NCBI GenBank assembly: GCA_017410455.1
Contig: JAFQQT010000093.1
Coordinates: 1 to 64,000, forward strand
DNA: 64,000 nt
Direction of reading: 5' to 3'
Origin: Clostridia bacterium
GTDB taxonomy: Bacteria > Bacillota > Clostridia > Christensenellales > Aristaeellaceae
The notes below the pieces were generated by a model, which saw only the letters and a list, made by a program, of their open reading frames with translations, had not been told where the DNA came from and ran no database searches. The position numbers and the translations under genes were made by a program. Below, piece by piece: positions 33,156-41,533 of the stretch; within the stretch, counting starts at the first letter, position 1; each line of letters begins with the position of its first letter.

Positions 33156-34449
33156 TTTCTTCCGACTCCTGCGCCAGTTTCGTCACCGTTGCCCACTCCA
33201 CGCGGTGTTCATCGATGCTTTCCACCTTGATGTGCAGACCGAAGCACTGCATTTCGGGGGTGCTGCCATCCTCGGGAATCGTCGTGAACTGGCTGAAGAT
33301 CAGGCCGCCCAGGGTGTCGTAATCCTCCTCCAGCGGGAGGGTCACGTCCAGCGCATCCGCCACATCGCTGAGCATCGCCTGGCCGGAAATGCGCCACACA
33401 TCCTGGGAGATCGCGAGGATCTCCGCCTCCTCCTGATGGTCAAACTCATCGTAGATGTTGCCAACGATCTCTTCCAGCAGATCCTCCATGGTGACGATAC
33501 CGCTCATGCCGCCGTATTCGTCCACGACGATGGCCATGTGGATCTTGCGCTTCTGCATGTCACGGAAGAGCTGGTCAGCAGGCACCGTTTCGGGCACATA
33601 GTAGGCCTCGCGGATCATCTCCCGCATGCTGCGGGGCTGCTCTGCCTGCATGTTCAGCAGGAACACGCGGGTGTTCAGCGTGCCGATGATGTCGTCGCGG
33701 TCCTCGTTGTATACAGGGAAGCGGCTCAGGCCCGTCTCGCGGATGGTCTGCAGGATCACATCCCACTCCTCATCCACCCAGACGCAGGTCACATCCGTGC
33801 GGTGGGTCATCACCGTTTCAGCGGTCTGGTTGTTGAACTCGAATATATTCTCGATCATTTCCTTTTCCGCTTCCTCGATGGCGCCGGCTTCCTCGCCCAT
33901 GTCCACCATCAGGCGGATGTCCTCTTCGGTGACTTCCTCCTCGTCCGCATCCGGATCGACGCCCACGACCCACAGCAGCAGGCGGCTGATGGCAGAGAGC
34001 AGCCACACAACCGGCGTGAGGATCGCACACGCGAGCATCAGCAGCCCCACATTGGCGCGGGCCGTCTTATCGGGCATGTACGCGCCCAGGCGCTTGGGCA
34101 CCATCACGCCCAGCACCAGGGTGAAGAATGCAAGGATCAGCGTCACCAGCGCAAGGGAAACATTGTCCGGCAGCTTCGTGAGCGCGGCAAAGTCGTCCGC
34201 GAAGGCCGCGCCTGCAAAGGCCGCCCCCATGAAACCTGCCAGGGTGATGCACACCTGAATTGTGGAAAGGAACTGATTCGGGGATTCGTTCAGCTTCAGC
34301 AGCTTCGCAGCCGTCTTGTCGCCCGCATCCGCGTCATGCCGGAGCTTCGCCTCGCTCAGCGAGAGCACAGCCGTCTCCGTCGCAGCAAACCAGCCGCTCA
34401 CAAGGATGAGCACAAGTTGAAGCAGTAGCGGCCCCCATGGGTCAGGCAC
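33148..34449 (-). CDS. CNNM/CorC-type hemolysin-family membrane protein
   Basis: This 433-aa protein has an N-terminal DUF21/CNNM membrane domain of three to four helices, starting [29 protein letters not shown]. Two CBS domains (about 200-330, with [10 protein letters not shown] and [16 protein letters not shown] in outline) and a C-terminal CorC/HlyC domain follow. Family members act in Mg2+ homeostasis; the hemolysin name is historical. The GTG start at 34449 has GGAGGAGA just upstream. Confidence 0.9.
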   Translation of the reverse strand: MPDPWGPLLLQLVLILVSGWFAATETAVLSLSEAKLRHDADAGDKTAAKLLKLNESPNQFLSTIQVCITLAGFMGAAFAGAAFADDFAALTKLPDNVSLALVTLILAFFTLVLGVMVPKRLGAYMPDKTARANVGLLMLACAILTPVVWLLSAISRLLLWVVGVDPDADEEEVTEEDIRLMVDMGEEAGAIEEAEKEMIENIFEFNNQTAETVMTHRTDVTCVWVDEEWDVILQTIRETGLSRFPVYNEDRDDIIGTLNTRVFLLNMQAEQPRSMREMIREAYYVPETVPADQLFRDMQKRKIHMAIVVDEYGGMSGIVTMEDLLEEIVGNIYDEFDHQEEAEILAISQDVWRISGQAMLSDVADALDVTLPLEEDYDTLGGLIFSQFTTIPEDGSTPEMQCFGLHIKVESIDEHRVEWATVTKLAQESEETD

Positions 34450-34502
34450 AGAAATCTCCTCCTTCTGTTCAGCCGCAGGATCCCTGCGGTGTACTGCCTT
34501 TC

Positions 34503-34531
34503 ATTATAGCACAGCGCTGCAGGAAATGCAA
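34503..34531 (-). promoter_or_regulatory. Promoter of the CNNM/CorC gene
   Basis: TTGCAT (34526-34531) and TATAAT (34503-34508) on the minus strand have a 17-bp spacer. Confidence 0.75.
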
Positions 34532-34550
34532 TGCTCAAACAGCGACATGA

Positions 34551-34586
34551 CAAAAACAAAAAGGAGCGCGCCGCTGAGCACGCTCC
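34551..34586 (-). terminator. Terminator of the 34602-36167 gene
   Basis: On the minus strand GGAGCGTGC pairs with GCGCGCTCC (34563-34586), with one G-T pair, followed by TTTTTGTTTTTG. Confidence 0.85.
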
Positions 34587-34601
34587 CGGGGAATCACAGC
34601 A

Positions 34602-36167
34602 TCAGAAGCCCGTGTTGATCAGGTTCATCACGCTGGCAGGCAGGGCATACATGGCAGTATACAGCCAGGAGTAGAGGTTGTTGAAGGCGCCGATGAACCA
34701 GTTGACAAACTCAGCGTCCGTCAGGGCGGCAGGGCGCACCACATTGCCCGCGGTGATGGAGGCTCCGGCCTCGCTGCTCTGGGTGTTCACGTTGAGGGTC
34801 AGGTAGTGCTTGCCATTCAGGGAGAAACCGATGGCCGTGCTCTCGGTGAAGTCCCAGCCCTGGAAAGCCGTCCTGGTGGAGATGTCCAGCGCAATGACGA
34901 TGTCGCTGGTGGAAACATTGCCGTAGCCATCATCGATGACAGCATCGCTCATGGTGATCTCAACCTTCACATCGGCAGCTGCGGGGTAGGCGGCGTCGCT
35001 GCAGTCGGTGTAATCCACGTAGACGTCCATGATGGTCTCGCCATTTTCGGCAAAGGCCAGGCTCACCTTCACGCTACCTTCCGCCACAACGGCATTCACG
35101 GTGACGTCGGCGCCATCAGCGCTCATGATGAAGCTGTGAGCTACGGCACTGTTGAGCGTCATGCGGGTGTAGTTCATGGTCATGTTGACGGTCTCGCCGT
35201 CCGCGTTGATGGGGGCCACGGCATCCATGGCAACAGGCATGCCGTCCTCGCCGACCCAGTAGCGGTAAACCACGTCGCCTGCAAACAGATTGGCCTCGGT
35301 CATCTCCGCCATCATCGTATCAATGAAGGTCATGAAGTCCATGTTGCCTTCCACAACGCCGCTCATGGAGGGAGCGATGGTGCCATCGAAGTCGATGTAC
35401 GTGGCAATGGCTTCCGCCAGGTCGGGGTTGTCCTTGATGAACTGGAAGGCAGCCGCAGAGATGCTGTTCATCTCATCGGGCGTGAGGGTCATGGTGTACA
35501 TGGCCACAGCTGTATCGCAGTTTTTGGGCAGAACGTCAACCTCGGCCTCGGTCAGCTTGCCAGCGGCCATGGACACGATGTTCAGCAGCGCATTGTAGTT
35601 CAGGGCAGTGACGTCGATGTTGTTGAGCATCTCCTCCGCCGCCACGGACATGCCGACTTCCTGCATGACCATGTCCATCACTTCGGGCAGCTGGGCCTTG
35701 AAGGCCGCAGCGTCGTCCTCGGTCAGGAAGCACATCTGCACGAACACGTCCACCAGGCGCTCCAGCAGCGGGACCACCTCATCCTGCGCCACGACGATCG
35801 TGCCGCCGATGAGATTGCTCATCAGATAGGCGTCCTCGCCCTGCACGGCCACGCCCAGGGTCAGCAGGTCGGCAACGTCGCCGCTCTCCTGCGCCATGCC
35901 GATGGCGTAGTAGTTCTCATCGCCCTGGGTGTATACGGTGATGGTCAGGGCCTTGAGCAGGTCGGCAATCACCTGGTCAACGGCGGGGTCGCCGATGAAA
36001 TCGCTGGCCACGTCGCTCAGGGCAATGGTGGTGGTCACGCGGCGGCCCATGTCGATGGCCGTCTGCTTATAGTCTTCCTGGACATAGTCGGCCAGGCCCT
36101 CGGCCGCAGCGCCGAAGGAAGCAGTGAGCATCAGCAGCGCCAGCAGGGTTGCAATCAGCTTCTTCAT
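34602..36167 (-). CDS. Secreted protein of unknown function
   Basis: This 521-aa protein has a signal peptide (MKKLIATLLALLMLTASFGAAAEG); cleavage at AAA/EG is likely. The mature part alternates helical and beta-rich stretches, with many Ala, Asp, Val and Thr and no Cys-rich or catalytic motif that I recognise. There is no lipobox, sorting motif or C-terminal helix. ATG 36167 has GGAGGT about 11 nt upstream. Promoter and terminator both flank it, so it is monocistronic. It may be a family restricted to this lineage. Confidence 0.7.
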   Translation of the reverse strand: MKKLIATLLALLMLTASFGAAAEGLADYVQEDYKQTAIDMGRRVTTTIALSDVASDFIGDPAVDQVIADLLKALTITVYTQGDENYYAIGMAQESGDVADLLTLGVAVQGEDAYLMSNLIGGTIVVAQDEVVPLLERLVDVFVQMCFLTEDDAAAFKAQLPEVMDMVMQEVGMSVAAEEMLNNIDVTALNYNALLNIVSMAAGKLTEAEVDVLPKNCDTAVAMYTMTLTPDEMNSISAAAFQFIKDNPDLAEAIATYIDFDGTIAPSMSGVVEGNMDFMTFIDTMMAEMTEANLFAGDVVYRYWVGEDGMPVAMDAVAPINADGETVNMTMNYTRMTLNSAVAHSFIMSADGADVTVNAVVAEGSVKVSLAFAENGETIMDVYVDYTDCSDAAYPAAADVKVEITMSDAVIDDGYGNVSTSDIVIALDISTRTAFQGWDFTESTAIGFSLNGKHYLTLNVNTQSSEAGASITAGNVVRPAALTDAEFVNWFIGAFNNLYSWLYTAMYALPASVMNLINTGF

Positions 36168-36223
36168 AGTGGATCTGTACCTCCTGTTTCTTATCGTATC
36201 GGGTTCTTCCCGGGCACATACAT

Positions 36224-36252
36224 ATTCTAACACCAATTCCGGCCAGGTACAA
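36224..36252 (-). promoter_or_regulatory. Promoter of the 34602-36167 gene
   Basis: TTGTAC (36247-36252) and TAGAAT (36224-36229) on the minus strand have a 17-bp spacer. Confidence 0.65.
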
Positions 36253-36387
36253 GTCTTTTTGCCGTACTGATACAAATACGCGACCCAGTCATACATAATT
36301 ACGTCCGAAAGATCCGTTTCGTTTCACATTTTTCGGGAAATTCGCAATTTCTTCAGAATTTCTTATGGAAGGCAGCATCTTTTCCCC

Positions 36388-36416
36388 TTGTCCTTCCGCG
36401 GAAAGTGTGCTACAAT
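36388..36416 (+). promoter_or_regulatory. Promoter of yajC
   Basis: TTGTCC (36388-36393) and TACAAT (36411-36416) have a 17-bp spacer. Confidence 0.7.
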
Positions 36417-36454
36417 ATGCCGTGAACCTCAAAATCTGAAAGGAGATTATTACT

Positions 36455-36874
36455 ATGGAGTTCATTTACAAGCTGATGGGCATCGCCATGGCCGCCGCTG
36501 AGGAAGCTGGCACGACCGCTGCTGACACTGTCGTCGAGGGTGCCGAGCAGGCCACTGAGATGGGCCTGATGGAAACCATCATTTCCTACGTCGGCATGTT
36601 CTTCCCCCTCATCATCATGTTCGCGCTGATGTACTTCCTGATGATCCGCCCCGAGAAGAAGCGCAAGAAGAAGGAAGCCGAGATGCTGGCGGCCCTCAAG
36701 CGTGGCGACCGCATCTGCACCATCGGCGGCATCTACGGCACCATCGCCGACATCAAGGACGACACCATCACCCTGACCGTCGGCCGCGACAACATGTCCA
36801 TGGTCGTCACCCGCTGGGCCATCCGCTCCGTGGAGGACGTGACCATCGAGAACGAGTCCGCTGCCCTGAACTGA
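36455..36874 (+). CDS. yajC: Preprotein translocase subunit YajC
   Basis: This 139-aa accessory subunit of the SecDF complex has one membrane helix (FFPLIIMFALMYFLMIRP, about 49-66), the conserved RPEKKRKKKEAEMLAALKRGDRICTIGGIYG in outline, and a small cytosolic domain. An unusual Ala/Glu/Thr-rich segment of about 35 residues precedes the helix. It has its own promoter and terminator and is unlinked to secD or secF here. Confidence 0.92.
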   Translation: MEFIYKLMGIAMAAAEEAGTTAADTVVEGAEQATEMGLMETIISYVGMFFPLIIMFALMYFLMIRPEKKRKKKEAEMLAALKRGDRICTIGGIYGTIADIKDDTITLTVGRDNMSMVVTRWAIRSVEDVTIENESAALN

Positions 36875-36889
36875 TCCCTGCCACATCGG

Positions 36890-36918
36890 CCTGTCGCTTT
36901 GCGCGGCAGGTCTTTTTC
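36890..36918 (+). terminator. Terminator of yajC
   Basis: CCTGTCGC (36890-36897) pairs with GCGGCAGG (36903-36910), with one G-T pair, followed by TCTTTTTCTTT. Confidence 0.85.
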
Positions 36919-36940
36919 TTTGCACCCATCGCACGGAGGC

Positions 36941-36971
36941 GCATATTTTGCCAGTGGAACCCCGATACATC
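36941..36971 (+). promoter_or_regulatory. Candidate sigma-E-type sporulation promoter of the Cys-rich gene
   Basis: GCATATT (36941-36947) matches the sigma-E -35 consensus (KMATATT). GATACATC (36964-36971) resembles the -10 (CATACANT) at most positions. The 16-bp spacer is one or two longer than usual. It lies between the yajC terminator and the Cys-rich gene. Confidence 0.35.
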
Positions 36972-36991
36972 TTCGGACGGAGGTATGCTGC

Positions 36992-37855
36992 ATGACGAAA
37001 TATAGCTCCATTTCCCTCTCCGGCTGCGGCCAGAACCGCTCCTGCGGCTGGTATGACGACTGGTGCTGCGGCAATTCCTGCACAGGCTGCAGCGGATGCG
37101 GAAACGCATGCAACAGCTGCGGCGGGTGCGCCAACGGCTGTGGCAACTCCTGCGCAAACGGCTGCGGCTGCAATACCTGCGCCAACGGCTGCGGCGGATG
37201 CGCCAGCGGCTGCACCGGCGGCTGCAGCGGATGCATTTCCTGCGTCTGCAACAGCGGCTGTACAGACGCCTGCTCCTGCCTCTGGCCTGACGCGCCTGCC
37301 CTGCAGAGCGGCGGCGTGCTGATGCCGCGCATCATCGGCAGCGGCCGGCTCTGTCAGCGGGTGCGCGACCTGACCCTATGCCTGCAGGATATCCCTGAGG
37401 CCGCCCGTGCTCCCTACGCGCTTCAGAGCGTTTCTGCCAGCGGCCCAGTGGACTGGGAGTTCATCGCTGTCGAACGCCGCCGCGCCATCCTGCGCGTCAC
37501 CATCCCGCTGATTGCTGTTATCCGTGACTGCGACGGCTGCGTTTACACCGTACACAGCTCCATCACCGTGGACGTCCCGGTGCGCATCACCATCCCCACG
37601 ACGGACCTGGGCCGCGCTCATGTGGCCGTACAGCCCGGCGTAAGGCTTCTGTGCAGCGCCGGCTGCAGCGATGATGGCTGCTTCACCGTGACGCTGGCCG
37701 TGCTGGTGGATGTGTACGTCGCCCGCTGGGAGCCCTCCACGGACGGCACCACCATCCCCTGCCGCCCCGATCTGCCCCTGACCCTGCCCCCGAGCTTCCA
37801 CCAGGGCTGCGGAAGCTGGTACAACTCCTGCGGCAACACCTGCAACTGCTGGTAA
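36992..37855 (+). CDS. Cys/Gly/Asn-rich repeat protein, putative spore-envelope protein
   Basis: This 287-aa protein has 25 Cys in about its first 97 residues, spaced as CGGC, CANGC, CGNSC and CTGGC units with Gly, Asn and Ala between. A Cys-poor domain of about 150 residues follows, rich in Val, Ile and Thr and beta-like (RAILRVTIPLIAVIRD, SSITVDVPVRITI). The C-terminus ends with another Cys patch (GCGSWYNSCGNTCNCW). It has no signal peptide. The composition recalls cross-linked spore coat or exosporium proteins, and a sigma-E-like promoter is upstream. Metal binding is an alternative. GGAGGT precedes ATG 36992. Confidence 0.7.
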   Translation: MTKYSSISLSGCGQNRSCGWYDDWCCGNSCTGCSGCGNACNSCGGCANGCGNSCANGCGCNTCANGCGGCASGCTGGCSGCISCVCNSGCTDACSCLWPDAPALQSGGVLMPRIIGSGRLCQRVRDLTLCLQDIPEAARAPYALQSVSASGPVDWEFIAVERRRAILRVTIPLIAVIRDCDGCVYTVHSSITVDVPVRITIPTTDLGRAHVAVQPGVRLLCSAGCSDDGCFTVTLAVLVDVYVARWEPSTDGTTIPCRPDLPLTLPPSFHQGCGSWYNSCGNTCNCW

Positions 37856-37864
37856 AACAAAGCA

Positions 37865-37895
37865 GACGGCGCACCCCACACAAGGGATGCGCCGT
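37865..37895 (+). repeat. 31-bp hairpin repeat, copy 1
   Basis: A stem of GGCGCA and TGCGCC arms forms a hairpin directly after the Cys-rich gene. The 31 bases are identical to 38083-38113. This copy is followed by CAAAGC and so lacks a T-run. Confidence 0.9.
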
Positions 37896-38082
37896 CAAAG
37901 CATCGACAAAGTCGATGGTTTACAGACCTTCAAAAAAGTCTGCAAGACAAGGCGGCAAAGCTGCAAATTCGGGAGTTTACTTCGCGGTAAACGACCGGAT
38001 TTGCAGCTGCAGCCAACGCAGGAAGCATCCTTTCCGGCACCCTTGCCGGAAAGGATGCGGTTGCGGGCTTTTTTGATGGTCT
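37896..38082 (+). other. Hairpin-dense intergenic element between two identical 31-bp repeats
   Basis: These 187 bp carry serial hairpins. CATCGAC/GTCGATG lies at 37901-37917 and CAGAC/GTCTG at 37923-37942. GCTGCAAAT/ATTTGCAGC (37960-38007) has an inner GTTTAC/GTAAAC around TTCGCG. A perfect 15-bp stem with a CCCT loop occupies 38025-38058. It ends in GGGCTTTTTTG. Short open frames on both strands lack ribosome sites. It could be a structured RNA or a small repetitive palindromic element. Confidence 0.6.
38011..38075 (+). terminator. Strong terminator ending the structured element
   Basis: A perfect 15-bp stem (38025-38039 with 38044-38058) is enclosed by AGCC/GGCT and followed by six T at 38070-38075 in the GCTTTTTTG context. 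Confidence 0.75.
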
Positions 38083-38117
38083 GACGGCGCACCCCACACA
38101 AGGGATGCGCCGTTTTC
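38083..38117 (+). terminator. 31-bp hairpin repeat, copy 2, with T-run
   Basis: This is identical to 37865-37895 for 31 bases but is followed by TTTTCC, so this copy is a full terminator. It may be the original terminator of the Cys-rich gene. Confidence 0.8.
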
Positions 38118-38124
38118 CTCACTC

Positions 38125-38138
38125 AATTCCGCATTCCG
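38125..38138. repeat. Short intergenic repeat AATTCCGCATTCCG, copy 2
   Basis: This is the same 14 bases as 12727-12740, followed by further GATTCCGAATTCC palindromic units just after the vanW stop. Confidence 0.5.
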
Positions 38139-38154
38139 GATTCCGAATTCCAAC

Positions 38155-39129
38155 TCACTCCCCGCCCCGGCGGAATACGCAGGTCAGCACGCCATCCTGC
38201 GCATACAGGGTCACCTCAATGGGGAAGTCGTAGTAGCTCACGAATCGGAAATCCTTCCACGTGGCCACGGCACAGTCGTGATTGCGGCGGGCATACTGCA
38301 CGCCCGCGTAGCTGTGCACATACCACTCGGTGAGCTCCACATTCAGCCCCTGCACGGCCTGGAACATGGTCGTGCTCACCTGACATACGCCGCCGGACAC
38401 GCCCACGCCGTCACGGCTGATGTTGGGGGCCTTCTTGTAGCCATTGTCGTAGCTGTAAGGCGCGCAGAGGTCGTTGAAGCTGAACTCCTCGCCGGGCATG
38501 ATGACTGTGCCGGTCACCCGCTCCACGCCGATCTCGATATTCTCCACGCGGCCGACGATCAGCTTGTCGCTCTCGTCCACCTGATACCAGGTCGTGAAGC
38601 CGTAGAGCGCATCGCCGGGTTTTGCCTCCTGCGCCGGAACGAAAGGTTCGTACCGGAAGGATCCCTCAGGCAGCTGCGCCGTGTCGCGGTTCATGGTGAC
38701 CATGCCGTCCTCGGTGGCGATAACCACTGCATCGCCGGGCTGCAGGGTGTTGCCCTCGTAGCCCTCCACGGTCACGAAGGCCTCCTCCAGCATGATGGCC
38801 AGGCCATACATGGGGATGAACCCCGGCAGCGGCACGTCACTCACCTGCCACATCTCGTACAGGCGCTCCGTGGGCAGCCAGCCCACATCGCCTTCGTAGC
38901 CGCACAGGCACCATTCCTCGCCGTACTCGTAGACCTCCACCGTGGCGTCCTCGGGCACCTTGCCCAGCCAATCGCGGCTGTTCATGTCCTGTACGTTGCG
39001 GATGCGGGTCTCGCGGTACATCCGCGCCAGGTATATGGTTTCCAGCACTTCATCGGGATCGGCAATCTCCTCCGCAAGGGCGGCAAAGGGTAGCAAAAGC
39101 ACCAGGAGCAGCGTCAGCAGTTTCTTCAT
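38155..39129 (-). CDS. Secreted VanW family protein with SH3-like region
   Basis: This 324-aa protein has a signal peptide (KKLLTLLLVLLLPFAALAEE), an SH3-like segment (about 45-85, WLGKVPEDATVEVYEYGEEW in outline) and a C-terminal VanW domain. The VanW core includes VTGTVIMPGEEFSFN and GGVCQVSTTMFQAV near residue 250. VanW occurs in vancomycin clusters but is widespread with unknown function. No resistance genes are nearby, so resistance should not be inferred. The start is set by GGAGGAAG before 39129. Confidence 0.88.
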   Translation of the reverse strand: MKKLLTLLLVLLLPFAALAEEIADPDEVLETIYLARMYRETRIRNVQDMNSRDWLGKVPEDATVEVYEYGEEWCLCGYEGDVGWLPTERLYEMWQVSDVPLPGFIPMYGLAIMLEEAFVTVEGYEGNTLQPGDAVVIATEDGMVTMNRDTAQLPEGSFRYEPFVPAQEAKPGDALYGFTTWYQVDESDKLIVGRVENIEIGVERVTGTVIMPGEEFSFNDLCAPYSYDNGYKKAPNISRDGVGVSGGVCQVSTTMFQAVQGLNVELTEWYVHSYAGVQYARRNHDCAVATWKDFRFVSYYDFPIEVTLYAQDGVLTCVFRRGGE

Positions 39130-39159
39130 CGGTCTTCCTCCGCTATGTAGTCGTGCACC

Positions 39160-39188
39160 ATTATAGCGGATTTCGCCCGCCATTGCAA
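39160..39188 (-). promoter_or_regulatory. Promoter of the VanW gene
   Basis: TTGCAA (39183-39188) and TATAAT (39160-39165) on the minus strand have a 17-bp spacer. Confidence 0.75.
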
Positions 39189-39200
39189 TCTTCATACATG

Positions 39201-39233
39201 TAAAAAATCAGGAGGACACGCGCGGCGTCCTCC
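39201..39233 (-). terminator. Terminator of the GH3 gene
   Basis: On the minus strand GGAGGAC (39227-39233) pairs with GTCCTCC (39211-39217), followed by TGATTTTTT. Confidence 0.85.
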
Positions 39234-39248
39234 CGATATTCATTTGGC

Positions 39249-41339
39249 TCACTCGAAGGTGACAACGGTGTGCAGCGGCGCCTGGCCCATCAGCTCGCAG
39301 CTGAGGGCGTCGGGCTGGCTCAGACCCACATACACGTCGAAGCTCTTGCCGTCAGCAATGCGCTCGCCCTCGTCGTTCACGACGGTGAATGCGTTCTTGT
39401 CCAGCTTGATGGCGATCTGCTTCGCCTCTCCGCTGGCCAGCGCCACGCGGGCAAAGCCGGCCAGATGGGGGTTGGGCGTTTCATACTGGCTCTGCGTGTC
39501 GCGGACGTACACCTGCACGACGGTCTCGCCATCCATATCGCCGGTGTTGGCGACGGTGGCGGTAACCCAGCCGGTCTCGCCGTCGATGGCGCAGTCCTGC
39601 ACATTGAAGGTGGTGTAGCTCAGGCCGAAGCCGAAGGGGAACAGGGGCTTGCCGGTGAAGTAGCGGTAGGTGCGCCCGGTCATGTTATAGTCGGTGAAGT
39701 CGGGCAGCTCGTCCACACCGTGATAGAAGGTCAGGGGGAGCTTGCCGGAGGGGCTCACCTCGCCGAAGAGGATCTCCGCCAGCGCCGTGCCGCCCGCCTG
39801 ACCGGGATACCAGGCCAGGATCTCCGCATCGCCCTGGGGGATGTTCAGCGCGGAACCCACCGCAACCACCGTCACCAGGGGCTTGCCGGTGGCAACCAGC
39901 GCGTCCAGCATCTTCTGCTGGCTCTCGGGCAGGTCGAGGTTCAGCTTGTCGCCAGAGGCGAAGGCGTTGCCGGTATCGCCCTCCTCGCCCTCCAGGGTCG
40001 CGTCCAGACCCACGCAGGCGATGACGACATCCGCCGCCTCGGCCACCATGGCGCACTCCGCCAGGCGGTCGTTCTCAACGCCCAGGTTCTGCACACGATC
40101 CTTGAACAGATGGCAGCCCTCGGAATACATAACGCGCATGCCATGCTCCTTCGCATAGGCGCGCACGCCCTCAAGGAAGGTGACATAGCGGCTGGAAACA
40201 CCGTTGTAGTTGCCCTCCAGCGCGGGGATGGAGTTGGCGTTGGGACCGACCACGGCGATGGTCTTCACCTTCGCGGGATCCAGCGGCAGCACGCCGTTGT
40301 TGCGCAGCAGCACCATGGACTTCTCCGCCGCAGCCAGGGCCAGGGTGTCGTGCTCGTCCGTGTCGCAGGCGGTGAAGGGGATCGCGTCGTACTCGCAGTC
40401 GTCGGCGAACAGGCCCAGCAGGAAGCGGCTGGTGAACATCCGCTCGCAGCAGATGGTGATGTCCTCCTCGGTCACAAGGCCTTCCTGATAGGCCTGCATC
40501 ATGTGCAGGTAGGTGTTGCCGCAGTTAAGGTCACAGCCCATCTTCAGCGCCAGGGCGGCGGATTCAGGGGCAGTGGCCGTCACCATATGGCGGGTGTGGA
40601 AGTCGCGGATGGCCCAGCAGTCGCTGGTCACATGGCCCTCAAAGCCCCACTTCTGGCGCAGAATGTCCACCAGCAGAGTCTTCGAGCCACAGGCGGCCTC
40701 GCCATTGACGCGGTTGTAAGCGCCCATGAAGGCCTCGACATTGGCTTCCTTCACCGCCGCCTCAAAGGCAGGCAGGTAGGTCTCCCACATGTCCTTGGGC
40801 GTGGCGATGGCGTCGAACTCATGGCGGATGGCCTCCGGGCCGGAATGCACCGCAAAGTGCTTGGCGCAGGCCGCCGTGCGCAGATACTTGCCATTGCCCT
40901 GCAGGCCGCGGATGAAGCGCACGCCCAGCCGGGTGGTCAGGTAGGGATCCTCGCCGTAGGTCTCATGACCACGGCCCCAGCGGGGGTCACGGAAGATGTT
41001 GATATTGGGGCTCCACATGGACAGGCCCTTGTAGATGTCGCGGTCCTCATGGGCAGCCTGGCCGTTGTACTTGGCGCGCGCCTCGGTGGAGATGACCGTG
41101 GCGATCTGCTCCTGCATATCCTCATCGAACATGGCGGCAAGGCCGATGGCCTGGGGGAAGACTGTGGCCGTACCGGCACGGGCAACGCCGTGCAGCGCCT
41201 CATTCCACCAGTTGTAGGCCGGAATGCCCAGGCGCGGGATGGCCGGGGAATCATAGCGCAGCTGGGACGCTTTCTCCTCCACCGTCATCTGGCTGACGAG
41301 TTCATGGGCCAGGCGGCGGGCTTCATCGCGGTTCATCAT
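39249..41339 (-). CDS. Glycoside hydrolase family 3 (beta-xylosidase or beta-glucosidase)
   Basis: This 696-aa intracellular GH3 enzyme has no signal peptide. The nucleophile should be Asp240 in GHVTSDCWAI, and AKHFAVHSGPE (about 159-169) is the conserved substrate-binding block. YNWWNEALHGVARAG near 42-56 is typical of the beta-xylosidase branch. A C-terminal fibronectin-III-like domain closes the protein (VQVYVRDTQSQYETPN). It would hydrolyse imported plant-derived oligosaccharides. Divergent from the HAD gene; no regulator or transporter adjoins it. Confidence 0.9.
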   Translation of the reverse strand: MMNRDEARRLAHELVSQMTVEEKASQLRYDSPAIPRLGIPAYNWWNEALHGVARAGTATVFPQAIGLAAMFDEDMQEQIATVISTEARAKYNGQAAHEDRDIYKGLSMWSPNINIFRDPRWGRGHETYGEDPYLTTRLGVRFIRGLQGNGKYLRTAACAKHFAVHSGPEAIRHEFDAIATPKDMWETYLPAFEAAVKEANVEAFMGAYNRVNGEAACGSKTLLVDILRQKWGFEGHVTSDCWAIRDFHTRHMVTATAPESAALALKMGCDLNCGNTYLHMMQAYQEGLVTEEDITICCERMFTSRFLLGLFADDCEYDAIPFTACDTDEHDTLALAAAEKSMVLLRNNGVLPLDPAKVKTIAVVGPNANSIPALEGNYNGVSSRYVTFLEGVRAYAKEHGMRVMYSEGCHLFKDRVQNLGVENDRLAECAMVAEAADVVIACVGLDATLEGEEGDTGNAFASGDKLNLDLPESQQKMLDALVATGKPLVTVVAVGSALNIPQGDAEILAWYPGQAGGTALAEILFGEVSPSGKLPLTFYHGVDELPDFTDYNMTGRTYRYFTGKPLFPFGFGLSYTTFNVQDCAIDGETGWVTATVANTGDMDGETVVQVYVRDTQSQYETPNPHLAGFARVALASGEAKQIAIKLDKNAFTVVNDEGERIADGKSFDVYVGLSQPDALSCELMGQAPLHTVVTFE

Positions 41340-41491
41340 GGTATATGCATCTCCTTCCGGAAAATGATTCTGATTTCGACTTCTTCACATATTATTCAAT
41401 CATACATTCTTGAATTCCTGCCGTACGTCTGGCGAATATTTGCTCACTTATGATCAAATTTTGATTTTCCATAGCATAACGCAGCATCTTC

Positions 41492-41500
41492 TGCTATAAT
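41492..41500 (+). promoter_or_regulatory. Extended -10 promoter of the HAD-hprK operon
   Basis: TGCTATAAT at 41492-41500 is an extended -10 element. No clear -35 box is present. Confidence 0.55.
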
Positions 41501-41533
41501 GGATGCGACAAGACCGCCACGGAGGAAAACGCC

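Noticed and set aside
33148..34449. Hemolysin toxin
   Set aside because: The DUF21-CBS-CorC layout marks a Mg2+ transport-related protein. The hemolysin label is a historical annotation.
37040..37270. CRISPR-like short repeats
   Set aside because: The regular TGCGGC-type pattern is the coding sequence of the Cys/Gly repeat, in frame and without spacers.
37887..38122. Small proteins encoded inside the structured element
   Set aside because: Short frames on both strands run through the hairpins without ribosome sites or plausible composition.
38155..39129. Vancomycin resistance locus suggested by VanW
   Set aside because: No vanA/B/H/X/R/S-like gene is nearby. VanW-domain proteins are common in Clostridia.
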